64,000 bases of DNA. Source: Lewinellaceae bacterium (GTDB taxonomy: Bacteria; Bacteroidota; Bacteroidia; Chitinophagales; Saprospiraceae). The DNA lies in contig JACJYN010000002.1 of the NCBI GenBank assembly GCA_020636095.1, positions 2,108,001 through 2,172,000 of the forward strand, read 5' to 3'. Positions 8,641 to 17,687 of this stretch are shown one piece after another (the stretch's first letter is position 1; each line of letters starts with the position of its first letter). Both the position numbers and the translations under genes were made by a program. A model generated the notes under the pieces. It made no database searches, had not been told where the DNA came from, and saw only the letters and a list, made by a program, of their open reading frames with translations.

Positions 8641-9147
8641 ATGAAGCGTATTTTAAAGATAACCGGCCTTCTGCTGATCGTCTTCGGCGCCATGAATACT
8701 GCACAGGCCCAGAAGTTCGGCTACGTCAACTCCTCCGCCATTCTGGCGGAAATGCCGGAGGTAAAGCAAATGGAAGCTAACCTGGAAGCCCTGCAGAAGC
8801 AATTGCAAAAGAAAGGGCAGGGGATGGTCGAGCAATTGCAGCAAGACTACGCCGCCATTCAGCAAAAAGCAGCCAGTGGCGACTTATCGCCTAAGCAGCA
8901 GGAGGAAGCAGGCAAAAAACTCGAAGACCAGCAAGCTGAGATCGGGAAGTTCGAGCAAGACATGGTCAAGCAGCTTCAGGATAAGCGCAACAAGGAGTTG
9001 CAGCCCATCCTGGAGAAGGTCAACCAGGCCATTACCGATGTGGCCAAGGAGAATGGACTCCAGTTCATTTTCGACGAAGGCGTCATTCTGTACGCAGATG
9101 AATCCATGGATGTGGCCAACCTCGTCAAAGCCAAACTCGGCCTGTAA
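8641..9147 (+). CDS. OmpH/Skp family periplasmic chaperone (second copy)
   Basis: 168-residue paralogue of the preceding gene. Signal peptide MKRILKITGLLLIVFGAMNTAQA, then QKFGYVNSSAILAEMPEVKQ, a Gln/Lys/Glu-rich coiled coil through about residue 125, and a C-terminal GLQFIFDEG...LYA segment. It should act as a periplasmic holdase for outer-membrane proteins. The murI start follows one base after its stop, so the two are probably translated from one message, a gene order also seen in other Bacteroidota. Confidence 0.9.
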   Translation: MKRILKITGLLLIVFGAMNTAQAQKFGYVNSSAILAEMPEVKQMEANLEALQKQLQKKGQGMVEQLQQDYAAIQQKAASGDLSPKQQEEAGKKLEDQQAEIGKFEQDMVKQLQDKRNKELQPILEKVNQAITDVAKENGLQFIFDEGVILYADESMDVANLVKAKLGL

Positions 9148-9148
9148 T

Positions 9149-9949
9149 TTGGATCCGGGCCGCCACCCTGTTGGCCTATTCGATTCTGGCATAGGCGGCC
9201 TGACTGCCGCCTATGCCATTATCCAGCAGCTTCCGCAAGAGCAACTCTTCTATTTTGGGGACACCGCACACCTTCCCTATGGCCCTCAGCCGGCGGAAGC
9301 CATCTGCGCTTACAGTGCCGGTATTACTCAGTTTCTTCTCCAACAAGGCTGTAAGGCCATCGTAGTAGCCTGCAATACGGCCACCGCCGCGTCGCTCAAT
9401 TACCTGCGGGAACGCTGGCCGGATGTTCCTTTTATTGGCATGGAGCCCGCCGTCAGGCCCGGCGCCCGCGCTACCCGTTCCGGGAAGGTGGGGGTATTGG
9501 CCACCGCCGGCACTTTCAAGAGCCAGCGATACGCCAGCCTTATGCACCGCTATGCCAAAGACGTTGAACTCCTGGAAAATCCCTGCACCGGCCTGGTGGA
9601 ACGCATCGAAGCCGGACAATTGGATGGGCCGGAGATGGAAGCCTTTCTGCGCAATATTCTGGAACCTATGCTGGCCGGCGGCGCCGACACTTTTGTACTC
9701 GGCTGCACCCACTACCCTTTCGTGCAAACCCTCATTGAAAAGATCGTGGGGCCTGATGCTACAGTCATCAACCCCGCGCCCGCTGTCGCCCGCCAACTGC
9801 AGCGCGTGCTCGAAGAAAAAGGCTTGCTCAGCCCTCAGCTTCCAGGGCCGCACCGGTTTTTTGTCTCCGGCTCAAACGGAAACTTTGAAGCACTGGCTTC
9901 AAAACTGCTCGGGTTGGAGGTGAAGGTGAAGGCAGGAGTGGTTTGGTGA
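9149..9949 (+). CDS. murI: Glutamate racemase
   Basis: 266-residue MurI, which makes D-glutamate for peptidoglycan. PVGLFDSGIGGLT (residues 7-19) is the family N-terminus with the catalytic Asp12 region; the two catalytic Cys are Cys75 in VVACNTATAAS and Cys186 in LGCTHYPF. The frame runs back through ompH without an ATG in the right place. The TTG at 9149, one base after the ompH stop, gives a normal-length protein, so translation probably depends on coupling to ompH. The C-terminus has the FFVSGSN-type end. Confidence in function is high; in the non-ATG start, moderate. Confidence 0.93.
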   Translation: MDPGRHPVGLFDSGIGGLTAAYAIIQQLPQEQLFYFGDTAHLPYGPQPAEAICAYSAGITQFLLQQGCKAIVVACNTATAASLNYLRERWPDVPFIGMEPAVRPGARATRSGKVGVLATAGTFKSQRYASLMHRYAKDVELLENPCTGLVERIEAGQLDGPEMEAFLRNILEPMLAGGADTFVLGCTHYPFVQTLIEKIVGPDATVINPAPAVARQLQRVLEEKGLLSPQLPGPHRFFVSGSNGNFEALASKLLGLEVKVKAGVVW

Positions 9950-10023
9950 ATTTTACCAGGAGCCTGTCGGAACAAGCTCTGAGAAAAGATCATTCAGGAA
10001 ACAGGGCATGTATCCCGGCGGAT

Positions 10024-10719
10024 TTACCCATTCAACCGAAACCTCATATACTTGATCGCCTTGCCCTCTTCCAGGTGCATCCGTTCGTAATACGTCTTTA
10101 GCTCCAGCTCGGGCATAGGCAGCGGCTTGGCGTAAATATCTTCGTCCTGGTAAAGAATCTCAGCCCCCGGGTATTTCGCCAGCACCCCCAGCGTGAACGC
10201 ATAAAAATTCGGCTCGTCGGTTTTGAGGTGGATGAGGCCGCCGGGCGACAGCACTTTTTTGTACTCCGCCAGAAACGGAGGGGCGGTGAGGCGTCGGTTC
10301 GCTTTGCTGTTGCGCAGAAAAGGGTCGGGAAAAGTGATCCAGATTTCACTGACTTCGCCCGGCTCGAAAAAGCGGGTAATCTGTTCGATGCGGAGGCGCA
10401 GGAAGGCGGCATTGTTCAGGCCCTCATCCAGGGCGATCTTGGCGCCTCGCCAGATTCGGGCGCCTTTTACATCCACGCCGATGAAATTGCGGTGGGGGTT
10501 CTGCCGCGCCAGCCCCAGGGTGTATTCGCCCCGGCCGCAGGCCAACTCCAGGGTGATGGGTTGGCCATTGCCAAAGTGCCCGGACGCCCACTCTCCTCTC
10601 AAGCTCACCAGTTGCCCATTGAGGCCGTAAAGCTTGGATTCCAGCGGATTAAAATTCTCGTACACATTTGGCAGCGCCAGGAGTTCGGCAAACTTCTGCA
10701 ATTTGTTTCTCTTGCTCAT
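10024..10719 (-). CDS. trmB: tRNA (guanine-N7-)-methyltransferase
   Basis: 231-residue SAM-dependent methyltransferase that makes m7G46 in tRNA. SAM site LELACGRGEYTLGLA, NFIGVDVKGARIWRGAK, and the TrmB signature EIWITFPDPFLRN with LTAPPFLAEY after it, then LKTDEPNFYAF. The start MSKRNKLQKFAE at 10719 is typical of Bacteroidota TrmB; an in-frame TTG at 10743 is less likely. The next gene upstream on this strand begins beyond 10795, so it may be the second gene of a two-gene unit. Confidence 0.92.
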   Translation of the reverse strand: MSKRNKLQKFAELLALPNVYENFNPLESKLYGLNGQLVSLRGEWASGHFGNGQPITLELACGRGEYTLGLARQNPHRNFIGVDVKGARIWRGAKIALDEGLNNAAFLRLRIEQITRFFEPGEVSEIWITFPDPFLRNSKANRRLTAPPFLAEYKKVLSPGGLIHLKTDEPNFYAFTLGVLAKYPGAEILYQDEDIYAKPLPMPELELKTYYERMHLEEGKAIKYMRFRLNG

Positions 10720-10794
10720 AACAGCTCGTAAAATGAGCTGCAAATATAAGTTTTTTGAGCATTGTCCGGGGAGAAAGCAGGTTGGTAAAAGCCT

Positions 10795-11601
10795 TTACCC
10801 GAGCACCCGTTCCAGCTGGTAATGATACTTGGGAAAGGTGTCCAGGTTGCGGTGGCCGGCGCCGTCGATGGTGATAAAGGCCTCCTGGCTGTCAAGCAGG
10901 GAGCGCAGGCGCTGAGAAAGGTGGTACTCAACGATCCGGTCGCGCGTGCCGGCAAAAATTATGGCCGGGCAATTCAGGTGTTTAAGATGGCGGTCGTTGG
11001 GGAACGACAAACGGAAAATGGCGTCCGGAATGGGCATTCGGCAGATGGCCCTGACTACGTTGGGCATATTGTCAAATGGGGTTTCCAGAATGGCGAGCCG
11101 CGGGCGCCGCCGGGTAGCCAGCCAGGAGGCGACTCCGGAACCCAGCGAACGGCCATAGAGCACAATCTCCTCCTCTTTATAATGTTCCAGCAGCCAGCAA
11201 TAAGCCGCTTCGCCGTCAGCATACAACCCTTGCTCGGAAGGCCTCCCACCGCTTTTGCCATAACCCCGGTAATCGATAGCAAAAAAATCATACCCCAGCC
11301 GGGTGAAAGCGCCCTGATGCTTGGCCCAGCGCTGGAGGTTGCCCTGGTTGCCGTGAAAATAAAGTACCACCCCCTTCTTTTTCTCCCTCATCGGCGCCCG
11401 GAATAGTAAAGCGTTCAGGCGGATGCCCTCGCCGCTTTCCAGCCACAGTTCCTCCCATCCTTTTGCATTGAAGAAAAACCGGTGATCCTGCGACAACCGA
11501 AATGGCTGAAAAACAAACCTTTCCTGCAGTATAAACACCAACAATAAAAATAGCCCGTAAAGAGCAACCACCCCAAAGAGAATATGTAAAGCAGTATTCA
11601 T
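10795..11601 (-). CDS. Membrane-anchored alpha/beta hydrolase (BEM46/YqkD-like)
   Basis: 268 residues. One N-terminal membrane segment (about 5-27) is followed by an alpha/beta hydrolase domain: oxyanion motif YFHGNQGN (about 82-89), nucleophile elbow GRSLGSG, acid in AGTRDRIV, and catalytic His in GAGHRNL. This layout matches the BEM46/ABHD13-like serine hydrolases, which are anchored at the inner membrane with an unknown physiological substrate. It lies 75 bp upstream of trmB on the same strand. Confidence 0.83.
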   Translation of the reverse strand: MNTALHILFGVVALYGLFLLLVFILQERFVFQPFRLSQDHRFFFNAKGWEELWLESGEGIRLNALLFRAPMREKKKGVVLYFHGNQGNLQRWAKHQGAFTRLGYDFFAIDYRGYGKSGGRPSEQGLYADGEAAYCWLLEHYKEEEIVLYGRSLGSGVASWLATRRRPRLAILETPFDNMPNVVRAICRMPIPDAIFRLSFPNDRHLKHLNCPAIIFAGTRDRIVEYHLSQRLRSLLDSQEAFITIDGAGHRNLDTFPKYHYQLERVLG

Positions 11602-11782
11602 TTCTTATCCATCACTTTCGGAAGGGTAAATTTACACTGGTACAACCTGCAGGCCAAAATAATTGTGTCGGGAATTCGTAATAAGACAAATATCCATTCG
11701 AACATAATCGGAGAAATAATTATTTTTATTATGACCCGGATGAAAAATACATCAATAGCCAAGCTGAAAATATACCGAAGCT

Positions 11783-13207
11783 ATGAAATACCTCAATATA
11801 CTCTCCTTGACCCTGATCCCTTTACTTTCTTTTTCGCAGAAGGTGACGGTGTCGGAGCCCATCGTCCTCCGCAGTGATATTGCTTATGAACTCATTGGAG
11901 ACCTGGGGGGCAATACCCTCGTCTTTCGGGATAAAGGAACCTCCTTCGAAGTAGTGGCCTTCAACCCGCAAATGAAGGAAGCCTGGTCAAAAGACATCGA
12001 ACTGGATGACCGTCAGCCCAAGGTCATCGGGATGGTTACCGGAAAGGCTGATTTCACTATTATTTACCAGTTCCGGAACAAATCCCATACCATCATCAAG
12101 GCTCACAAGTATGGGCCCGGGGCCAACCTGATCGACTCGGTGAGCCTAGCCGACCTCGGCTACCTGTTTTACAACCCGGGCTTTGAGTTCATCCGTTCGG
12201 ATGACCGCAGCAAGGCGCTGGTGTACTTTCTCGAAAAACAGGAAATGATCAAAGCCTATTCCATAGACATAGTCAATCTTCACCTTAAATGGCAGTCCGT
12301 CCTGCAACCGGAAGAGTTCAATTACTATCAGAATTTCCAGGAAATATTGGTGGATAATGATGGCAATATGACGCTTATCCTGGAGAAAAACAACTACCGC
12401 TCTAAACGCGAGGACCACTACTTTGAGATTCATACCTACTACGGCGCCTCCGCGCAACTCGTGAAATACGACATTCCCATGTCGAATAAGTTAACTTATG
12501 ACTCCTACTTCACCTATGACCACCTCAACAACAGGCTGATCGCTGCCGGCCTGTATTCGGATAAAAACCTGGGCCGGGCCGACGGATATTTCTACCTCAG
12601 CATTCCCCCCCAGCATCACGATCAGTATCAGCTTACGCTAACCGAGTTCGATGAAGAGTTTGTAGGGACGTTGTTGGGCAAGGAAAGTGATAAGACCAAA
12701 GGGATAGCGGAGGTAAGCATACAGGAGGTTGTCCTGCGCCTCGACGGCGGCGTCTTACTTATCTGTGAACGCAATCGAACCTATGAGCGACGGGCAGCCG
12801 GCGTGAACCGGACCTTCTACGACGTCAGCGGCCACTTTGCCGTCGATTATTACTACGACGAGGTCTTCGTCATTTCGATCCATCCTACCGGCGAAACCCA
12901 CTGGAAAACGGTGCTCCACAAAAAGCAATATTCACAGGACGACGATGGCATGTATTCTTCTTATTTTCTCTTCAAAACACCTAGTAGCCTCCGCTTCCTT
13001 TTTAACGATGAGGTCAAATACGAAAATACGGTCAGCGAGTACGTCCTCAAAGGCAATGGGCAAGCTGAACGCAACAGCCTGCTCAGCACGGAAAACCTCA
13101 AGCTCAGGCTTCGTTTCCGCGACGCCATTCAGGTGGACGCCAACGAGCTGATCATTCCCAGCGAACGGCGCAACCGGCTAAGGCTGGTCAGGCTCAATTA
13201 CGATTAA
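11783..13207 (+). CDS. Exported protein of unknown function
   Basis: 474 residues, beginning with a short signal peptide (MKYLNILSLTLIPLLSFSQ, cut about there) and then a mostly beta-strand sequence with many aromatic and charged residues but no motif I recognise. Repeating stretches of the form LVFRDKGTSFEVVAFN and ALVYFLEKQEMIKAYSID resemble beta-propeller or outer-membrane-associated proteins of Bacteroidota. There is no lipobox and no type IX sorting domain. It stands alone with 180 bp of AT-rich DNA upstream. I cannot assign a function. Confidence 0.75.
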   Translation: MKYLNILSLTLIPLLSFSQKVTVSEPIVLRSDIAYELIGDLGGNTLVFRDKGTSFEVVAFNPQMKEAWSKDIELDDRQPKVIGMVTGKADFTIIYQFRNKSHTIIKAHKYGPGANLIDSVSLADLGYLFYNPGFEFIRSDDRSKALVYFLEKQEMIKAYSIDIVNLHLKWQSVLQPEEFNYYQNFQEILVDNDGNMTLILEKNNYRSKREDHYFEIHTYYGASAQLVKYDIPMSNKLTYDSYFTYDHLNNRLIAAGLYSDKNLGRADGYFYLSIPPQHHDQYQLTLTEFDEEFVGTLLGKESDKTKGIAEVSIQEVVLRLDGGVLLICERNRTYERRAAGVNRTFYDVSGHFAVDYYYDEVFVISIHPTGETHWKTVLHKKQYSQDDDGMYSSYFLFKTPSSLRFLFNDEVKYENTVSEYVLKGNGQAERNSLLSTENLKLRLRFRDAIQVDANELIIPSERRNRLRLVRLNYD

Positions 13208-13254
13208 CGGCAAGCTTTTCATTCAGAATTTTGCATTTTGCAGTTAAAACTACC

Positions 13255-14199
13255 ATGCAATTCCTCCCTGCCATCCAACTGGAAGCCTTACTCCCCTGTT
13301 CTCAACTGATAGCGTCCTTGAGGCGGGCTTTTGCCAGCCCCTGCCACACTCCGCTTCGGCACCATCACGATTATCCTATCCCTGGCGAAACAGAAAAAGG
13401 AACACTGCTGCTGATGCCCGCCTGGGATGATGGCCGGTACTTTGGCATTAAGCTCGTTGCGGTGAGCCCTCATAACCGCCGGCAGGGATTGCCAACCATA
13501 CAAGGTATCTATACGCTCTTCGAGACTGCTACCGGCACGCCTATCCTACAGATGGACGCCAAAGCGCTGACCAACCTGCGTACCGCTGCCGCCTCTGCGC
13601 TGGCCTCCGGTTTCCTTTCGCGGGCAGAAAGCAAAACGCTGCTTATGGTAGGAACCGGCGCGCTGGCGCCCTACCTCATTCGGGCCCACGCCAGCGTACG
13701 GCCTATCGAAAGGGTGTTGATATGGGGAAGAACCCTCGCAAAGGCCCAAGCCCTGGCGGCAGAACTGAGCAATCCCCGGTATTCTGCCAGCCCGGCAGGC
13801 GACTTATCTACTGCCATTGCCGAAGCCGACATCATCAGCTGCGCTACCCTGAGCTCGAAGCCACTGGTGCTGGGCCGCTGGTTAAAAGATGGACAGCACA
13901 TCGACCTGGTGGGCTCCTTCAAACCCAATATGCGCGAGGCCGATGACGAGGCCATCCGCCGCGCCCTGGTTTATGTAGATACTATGGAAGGCGCTCTTAA
14001 AGAGACCGGCGATATCGTAGAGCCAATCCGAAATGGCATCCTTAGGCCGGAAGATATCCCCGGTGACCTGTTTAGCCTCTGCCGCCGGGAGTGTGCCGGC
14101 CGCCAGAGCGCAGAAGCCATTACGCTCTTTAAATCAGTGGGCCATGCGTTGGAGGATCTGGCAGCTGCCCGGCTGGCGTGGGAAGGAATGAGGGAATGA
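13255..14199 (+). CDS. Ornithine cyclodeaminase / mu-crystallin family protein
   Basis: 314-residue NAD(P)-binding enzyme. N-terminal substrate domain with GTLLLMPAWDDGRYFGIKLV (Lys is the conserved active-site position), the dimer helix DAKALTNLRTAAASALAS, then the Rossmann motif LLMVGTGALAPYLI and DLVGSFKPNMREAD near the C-terminus. Family members include ornithine cyclodeaminase, delta1-pyrroline-2-carboxylate reductase and alanine dehydrogenase; sequence alone does not choose. The ATG at 13255 fits better than the upstream in-frame codon at 13231. Confidence 0.85.
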   Translation: MQFLPAIQLEALLPCSQLIASLRRAFASPCHTPLRHHHDYPIPGETEKGTLLLMPAWDDGRYFGIKLVAVSPHNRRQGLPTIQGIYTLFETATGTPILQMDAKALTNLRTAAASALASGFLSRAESKTLLMVGTGALAPYLIRAHASVRPIERVLIWGRTLAKAQALAAELSNPRYSASPAGDLSTAIAEADIISCATLSSKPLVLGRWLKDGQHIDLVGSFKPNMREADDEAIRRALVYVDTMEGALKETGDIVEPIRNGILRPEDIPGDLFSLCRRECAGRQSAEAITLFKSVGHALEDLAAARLAWEGMRE

Positions 14200-14207
14200 A
14201 AAATTTA

Positions 14208-14250
14208 AAACAAAATATTTTAAAACTCATTGAAACAAAATATTTTGTTT
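14208..14250. promoter_or_regulatory. AT-rich dyads before the topoisomerase A gene
   Basis: ACAAAATATTTT occurs twice (about 14208 and 14235). The second copy is the centre of a perfect 18 bp palindrome, AAACAAAATATTTTGTTT (14233-14250), immediately upstream of the -33 box. It could be an upstream promoter element or an operator; no protein can be named from the sequence. Confidence 0.45.
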
Positions 14251-14279
14251 TTGAAATTGATGTTAAATTTGTAGCTTTG
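14250..14279 (+). promoter_or_regulatory. Candidate promoter of the topoisomerase A gene
   Basis: TTTG (14250-14253), 18 bp spacer, TAGCTTTG (14272-14279): a good fit to the Bacteroidota TTTG-N19-TAnnTTTG promoter. The ATG follows 46 bp downstream. Confidence 0.6.
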
Positions 14280-14325
14280 CTATTGCAAAATTATATGCTT
14301 TAGAGTTCACAGCCAGGAGATCAAA

Positions 14326-16971
14326 ATGAGCGAAAGTACCATAACAGAAGGCCAAAACGGGCAAGATAACATCATCACGCTTAAAGGTATGTACCAGGAT
14401 TATTTCCTGGACTATGCCTCTTACGTTATACTGGAACGCGCCGTACCTTCCATCAACGATGGGCTCAAGCCGGTGCAGCGGCGTATCCTGCACGCCATGC
14501 GGGAGATGCACGACGGGCGTTACCACAAGGTGGCCAATATCATCGGGCAGACCATGCAGTACCATCCGCACGGAGATGCCGCAATTGGGGACGCCCTGGT
14601 CAATCTCGGGCAGAAAGATATGCTCATCGACCCTCAGGGCAACTGGGGCGATGTACGTACAGGCGACAGCGCCGCCGCTTCGCGTTATATTGAAGCGCGC
14701 CTGACTAAGCTGGCGCTCGATATAGCCTTCAACCCACAGACGACGGAATGGCAGCTCACCTATGACGGCCGCAAGCGGGAACCGATTGACCTGCCCATGA
14801 AATTCCCGCTGCTCCTGGCGCAGGGCGCCGATGGTATCGCCGTCGGGCTTTCCACCAAGATACTGCCCCACAACTTCATAGAACTCGTTAAAGCTTCCAT
14901 AAAAATCCTGCAAGGGAAAAAAGTAAAGATTTACCCCGATTTTCAAACGGGCGGCTCGATTGACGTCACCGATTACAACGGAGGCAAGCGGGGGGGGCGG
15001 GTGAAAATCCGGGCCTTGATCGACCGCGTCGATAAATCTACCCTGGCCATTCGCGAGATGCCTTACGGTGTGACGACTACCAGCCTGATCGACAGTATCA
15101 TCAAGGCGAATGACAAGGGAAAGATCAAGATCAAAAAGGTTTCAGACAATACCGCCCAGGAGGTGGAAATATTGGTGGAACTGGCCCCGGGAACCTCTCC
15201 CGACCTGACAATCGACGCCCTCTACGCCTTTACCTATTGTGAAATACCGGCCTCTCCCAACGCCTGCGTCATCATTGACGATAAGCCTCACTTCATGACG
15301 GTAGAGGAGATACTTGAAATCTCTACCGAACATACCAAAGAACTGCTTCGACGGGAACTCGAGATACGCAAAGGGGAATTGCTGGAAAAACTGCACTTCG
15401 CCAGCCTGGAGAAAATCTTCATCGAAAAGCGCATCTATCGCGATATTGAGGAATGCGAAACCTGGGAAGCCGTACTGGAAGCGGTCGACAGGGGCCTGCG
15501 CAAATACGTAGTGACGCCCAACGAGGCGCCCCAAAAGGGAGACAAGCGGCTGCGCCTCCTGCGGGAGATTGCTGAAGAAGACCTGATTCGCCTGACCGAG
15601 ATCAAGATCAAACGCATCTCCAAATACAATTCTTTCAAAGCGGACGAGTTGATCGCGAAGCTGGAAGAAGAATTGAAGGAAGTTCAACATCACCTCGACC
15701 ACCTGGTCGAGTATGCCATTGCTTACTTCGAGGAGTTGCTTGCCAAACACGGCAAGGGTCGGGAACGCCGCACCCGGATCACCACTTTCGATTCCATCGA
15801 AGCAACGGAAGTGGTGGCCAACAATGCCAAATTATACGTCAACCGAACGGAAGGGTTCATTGGCACCGGTTTGAAAAAAGATGAGTTCGTTTGTGACTGC
15901 TCCGATATTGACGATATCATCGTTTTCCGCAGCGACGGCAAGTTTTTGGTATCCCGGATTGCGGATAAGGTGTTTGTCGGTAAGGACATCATCCATGTCG
16001 ACGTTTGGAAGAAGGGCGACGATCGTACGACCTATAACATGGCCTATACCGATGGGAAATCAGGCCGCAGTTTTGCCAAGCGTTTTAATGTTAAAGCCAT
16101 TACCCGGGACCGGGAATACGACCTGACCACCGGAGAGAAGGGCTCCAAAGTGCTTTATTTCAGCGCTAACCCGAACGGGGAAGCGGAAGTGGTCACCGTG
16201 CAATTGACCCAGGGTAGCCGCGCCCGGATCAAGCAGTTCGATTTCGATTTTGGCGCCATGGACATCAAGGGCCGCAGCTCCAAGGGCAACACCTTGACCA
16301 AATACCCGGTAAGGAAATTAGCGTTGAAGGAAGTGGGCAAATCGACCCTGGGCGCTCTCAAGGTATGGATCGATGAGGTTAGCGGGCGCCTCAATACAGA
16401 TGAACGCGGAAAATTCATTGGAGCCTTCGACACCGGGGATGCCATACTGGCAATATACAAAGAGGGGGCTTATGAAGTGGTGGAAATGGACATCAACAAG
16501 CGCTTCGACCCCCAGGAAGTTATCCATATTGGTAAATTCGACCCGGATGAGGTGATTAATGTCGTTTACTTCGAAGGCGAACGGGGCTGGACCATGGCCA
16601 AGCGCTTTCTGATTGAAACGACCACCACCGGCCAGCGTTTCCCGTTCCTGACCGAGGACCGCAAGACGAAACTTCTCTACGCCTCCCTGGAGGCAGAGCC
16701 GAAGATACGGTACAGCATTAAGGTCAATTCCAAAAAAGTAGAGAGCGAACTCGACCTGGCCCATTTTGTCGACGTGAAAGGATGGAGAGCCATCGGCAAC
16801 AAAGTAAGTGATCAACGGTTGGCCGGGATTGTCGAAATCAAGGAAGCAACTGCTGAGGCGCCGGCTAAGGAGCAAACGGCAAAAGAAGAAAGCAAGCCAG
16901 CGGGCAAACTCAAAACCGGAGACAGCATTGATTTTGATATAGAAAAGAATGGGCAGGGAAAGCTATTTTAG
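14326..16971 (+). CDS. parC: DNA topoisomerase IV / gyrase subunit A
   Basis: 881-residue type IIA topoisomerase A subunit. The breakage-reunion domain opens with SYVILERAVPSINDGLKPVQRR; quinolone-site motif HPHGDAAIGDALV; the active-site Tyr121 is in AAASRYIEARL, where it forms the DNA phosphotyrosine. A coiled-coil gate region lies at about 330-470, and a beta-pinwheel C-terminal domain follows. The canonical gyrase GyrA-box (QRRGGKG) is not visible, and the end resembles Bacteroidota ParC, so topoisomerase IV is more likely than gyrase. No B subunit is adjacent. It ends in a 9 bp tail-to-tail overlap with the TetR gene. Ala at the position of GyrA Ser83 is normal for this group. Confidence 0.9.
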   Translation: MSESTITEGQNGQDNIITLKGMYQDYFLDYASYVILERAVPSINDGLKPVQRRILHAMREMHDGRYHKVANIIGQTMQYHPHGDAAIGDALVNLGQKDMLIDPQGNWGDVRTGDSAAASRYIEARLTKLALDIAFNPQTTEWQLTYDGRKREPIDLPMKFPLLLAQGADGIAVGLSTKILPHNFIELVKASIKILQGKKVKIYPDFQTGGSIDVTDYNGGKRGGRVKIRALIDRVDKSTLAIREMPYGVTTTSLIDSIIKANDKGKIKIKKVSDNTAQEVEILVELAPGTSPDLTIDALYAFTYCEIPASPNACVIIDDKPHFMTVEEILEISTEHTKELLRRELEIRKGELLEKLHFASLEKIFIEKRIYRDIEECETWEAVLEAVDRGLRKYVVTPNEAPQKGDKRLRLLREIAEEDLIRLTEIKIKRISKYNSFKADELIAKLEEELKEVQHHLDHLVEYAIAYFEELLAKHGKGRERRTRITTFDSIEATEVVANNAKLYVNRTEGFIGTGLKKDEFVCDCSDIDDIIVFRSDGKFLVSRIADKVFVGKDIIHVDVWKKGDDRTTYNMAYTDGKSGRSFAKRFNVKAITRDREYDLTTGEKGSKVLYFSANPNGEAEVVTVQLTQGSRARIKQFDFDFGAMDIKGRSSKGNTLTKYPVRKLALKEVGKSTLGALKVWIDEVSGRLNTDERGKFIGAFDTGDAILAIYKEGAYEVVEMDINKRFDPQEVIHIGKFDPDEVINVVYFEGERGWTMAKRFLIETTTTGQRFPFLTEDRKTKLLYASLEAEPKIRYSIKVNSKKVESELDLAHFVDVKGWRAIGNKVSDQRLAGIVEIKEATAEAPAKEQTAKEESKPAGKLKTGDSIDFDIEKNGQGKLF

Positions 16972-17649
16972 CTCTATATTTAAGAGCCCAAAGGCAAAAT
17001 CCTCCAGGAGCTTTTCCACCTGGCTCAGGTCCCCCCCTTCTACTGTAATATCAGTTAATGCCGGGAGGTGAAGGGCAAAATAAATGTGGTTGTTGGCCAT
17101 TTCCAGGAGGGTGCTGGCCAAGGCGCGCGGGTAGGGATAATTGGGGTCAATTTCTGTAATGATATCGGATATCTTCTTGGATAGCACCTTGTAGGTCATG
17201 AAGAAACCATCCCTGTTTTCTTTGTCAACCTCTTTGGTATGATAGGCCTTGGTGGCTTCGGCAACAACAATGCGATGCAGTACGTCTTCATCCACGAACT
17301 CGATAGAAGTATTGCGCCGGGTCGTGTCCACAATAGAAGAAATAGCGATCCGTAATTTCTTCCTGGCATCCTCGATATTCATGGTGTTGTAATCGATGCT
17401 AAATTTCATCCATTCCCAATACCAGCAAAGCAGGTAGACCAGCAGCAGGTGCTTATTGGTGAAATACCGGTAGACAGAAGCTTCGGTTGACCCTATCTGA
17501 TCTGCTAATTTTTTAAAGGTGAAGGCTTCAAATCCTATTTCATCAATGAGCAGGATGCTATGCTGAATAATCTTGCGGCCGAGCCGGGTGTCCTGGGGGT
17601 CTTTCAGGTACAATTGCTCATTAAGCTTCATTTGTATCGTGATGGCCAT
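16963..17649 (-). CDS. TetR/AcrR family transcriptional regulator
   Basis: 228 residues. N-terminal helix-turn-helix: IIQHSILLIDEIGFEAFTFKKLADQIGSTEASVYRYFTNKHLL at about residues 27-70 is a standard TetR DNA-binding domain. The remaining helical part is a ligand domain of unknown specificity. GGAG seven bases before the ATG at 17649 supports this start. The next gene upstream is a decayed SulP gene, and downstream is the end of parC (9 bp overlap), so its target is not evident from context. Confidence 0.88.
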   Translation of the reverse strand: MAITIQMKLNEQLYLKDPQDTRLGRKIIQHSILLIDEIGFEAFTFKKLADQIGSTEASVYRYFTNKHLLLVYLLCWYWEWMKFSIDYNTMNIEDARKKLRIAISSIVDTTRRNTSIEFVDEDVLHRIVVAEATKAYHTKEVDKENRDGFFMTYKVLSKKISDIITEIDPNYPYPRALASTLLEMANNHIYFALHLPALTDITVEGGDLSQVEKLLEDFAFGLLNIELK

Positions 17650-17687
17650 AGCTCACTCCGGTTTAATACTTCGTCAAATGTAAGTAT

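Noticed and set aside
8876..9148. N-terminal extension of murI inside ompH
   Set aside because: The frame is open by chance; similarity to glutamate racemase begins at HPVGLFDSG, just after the ompH stop.
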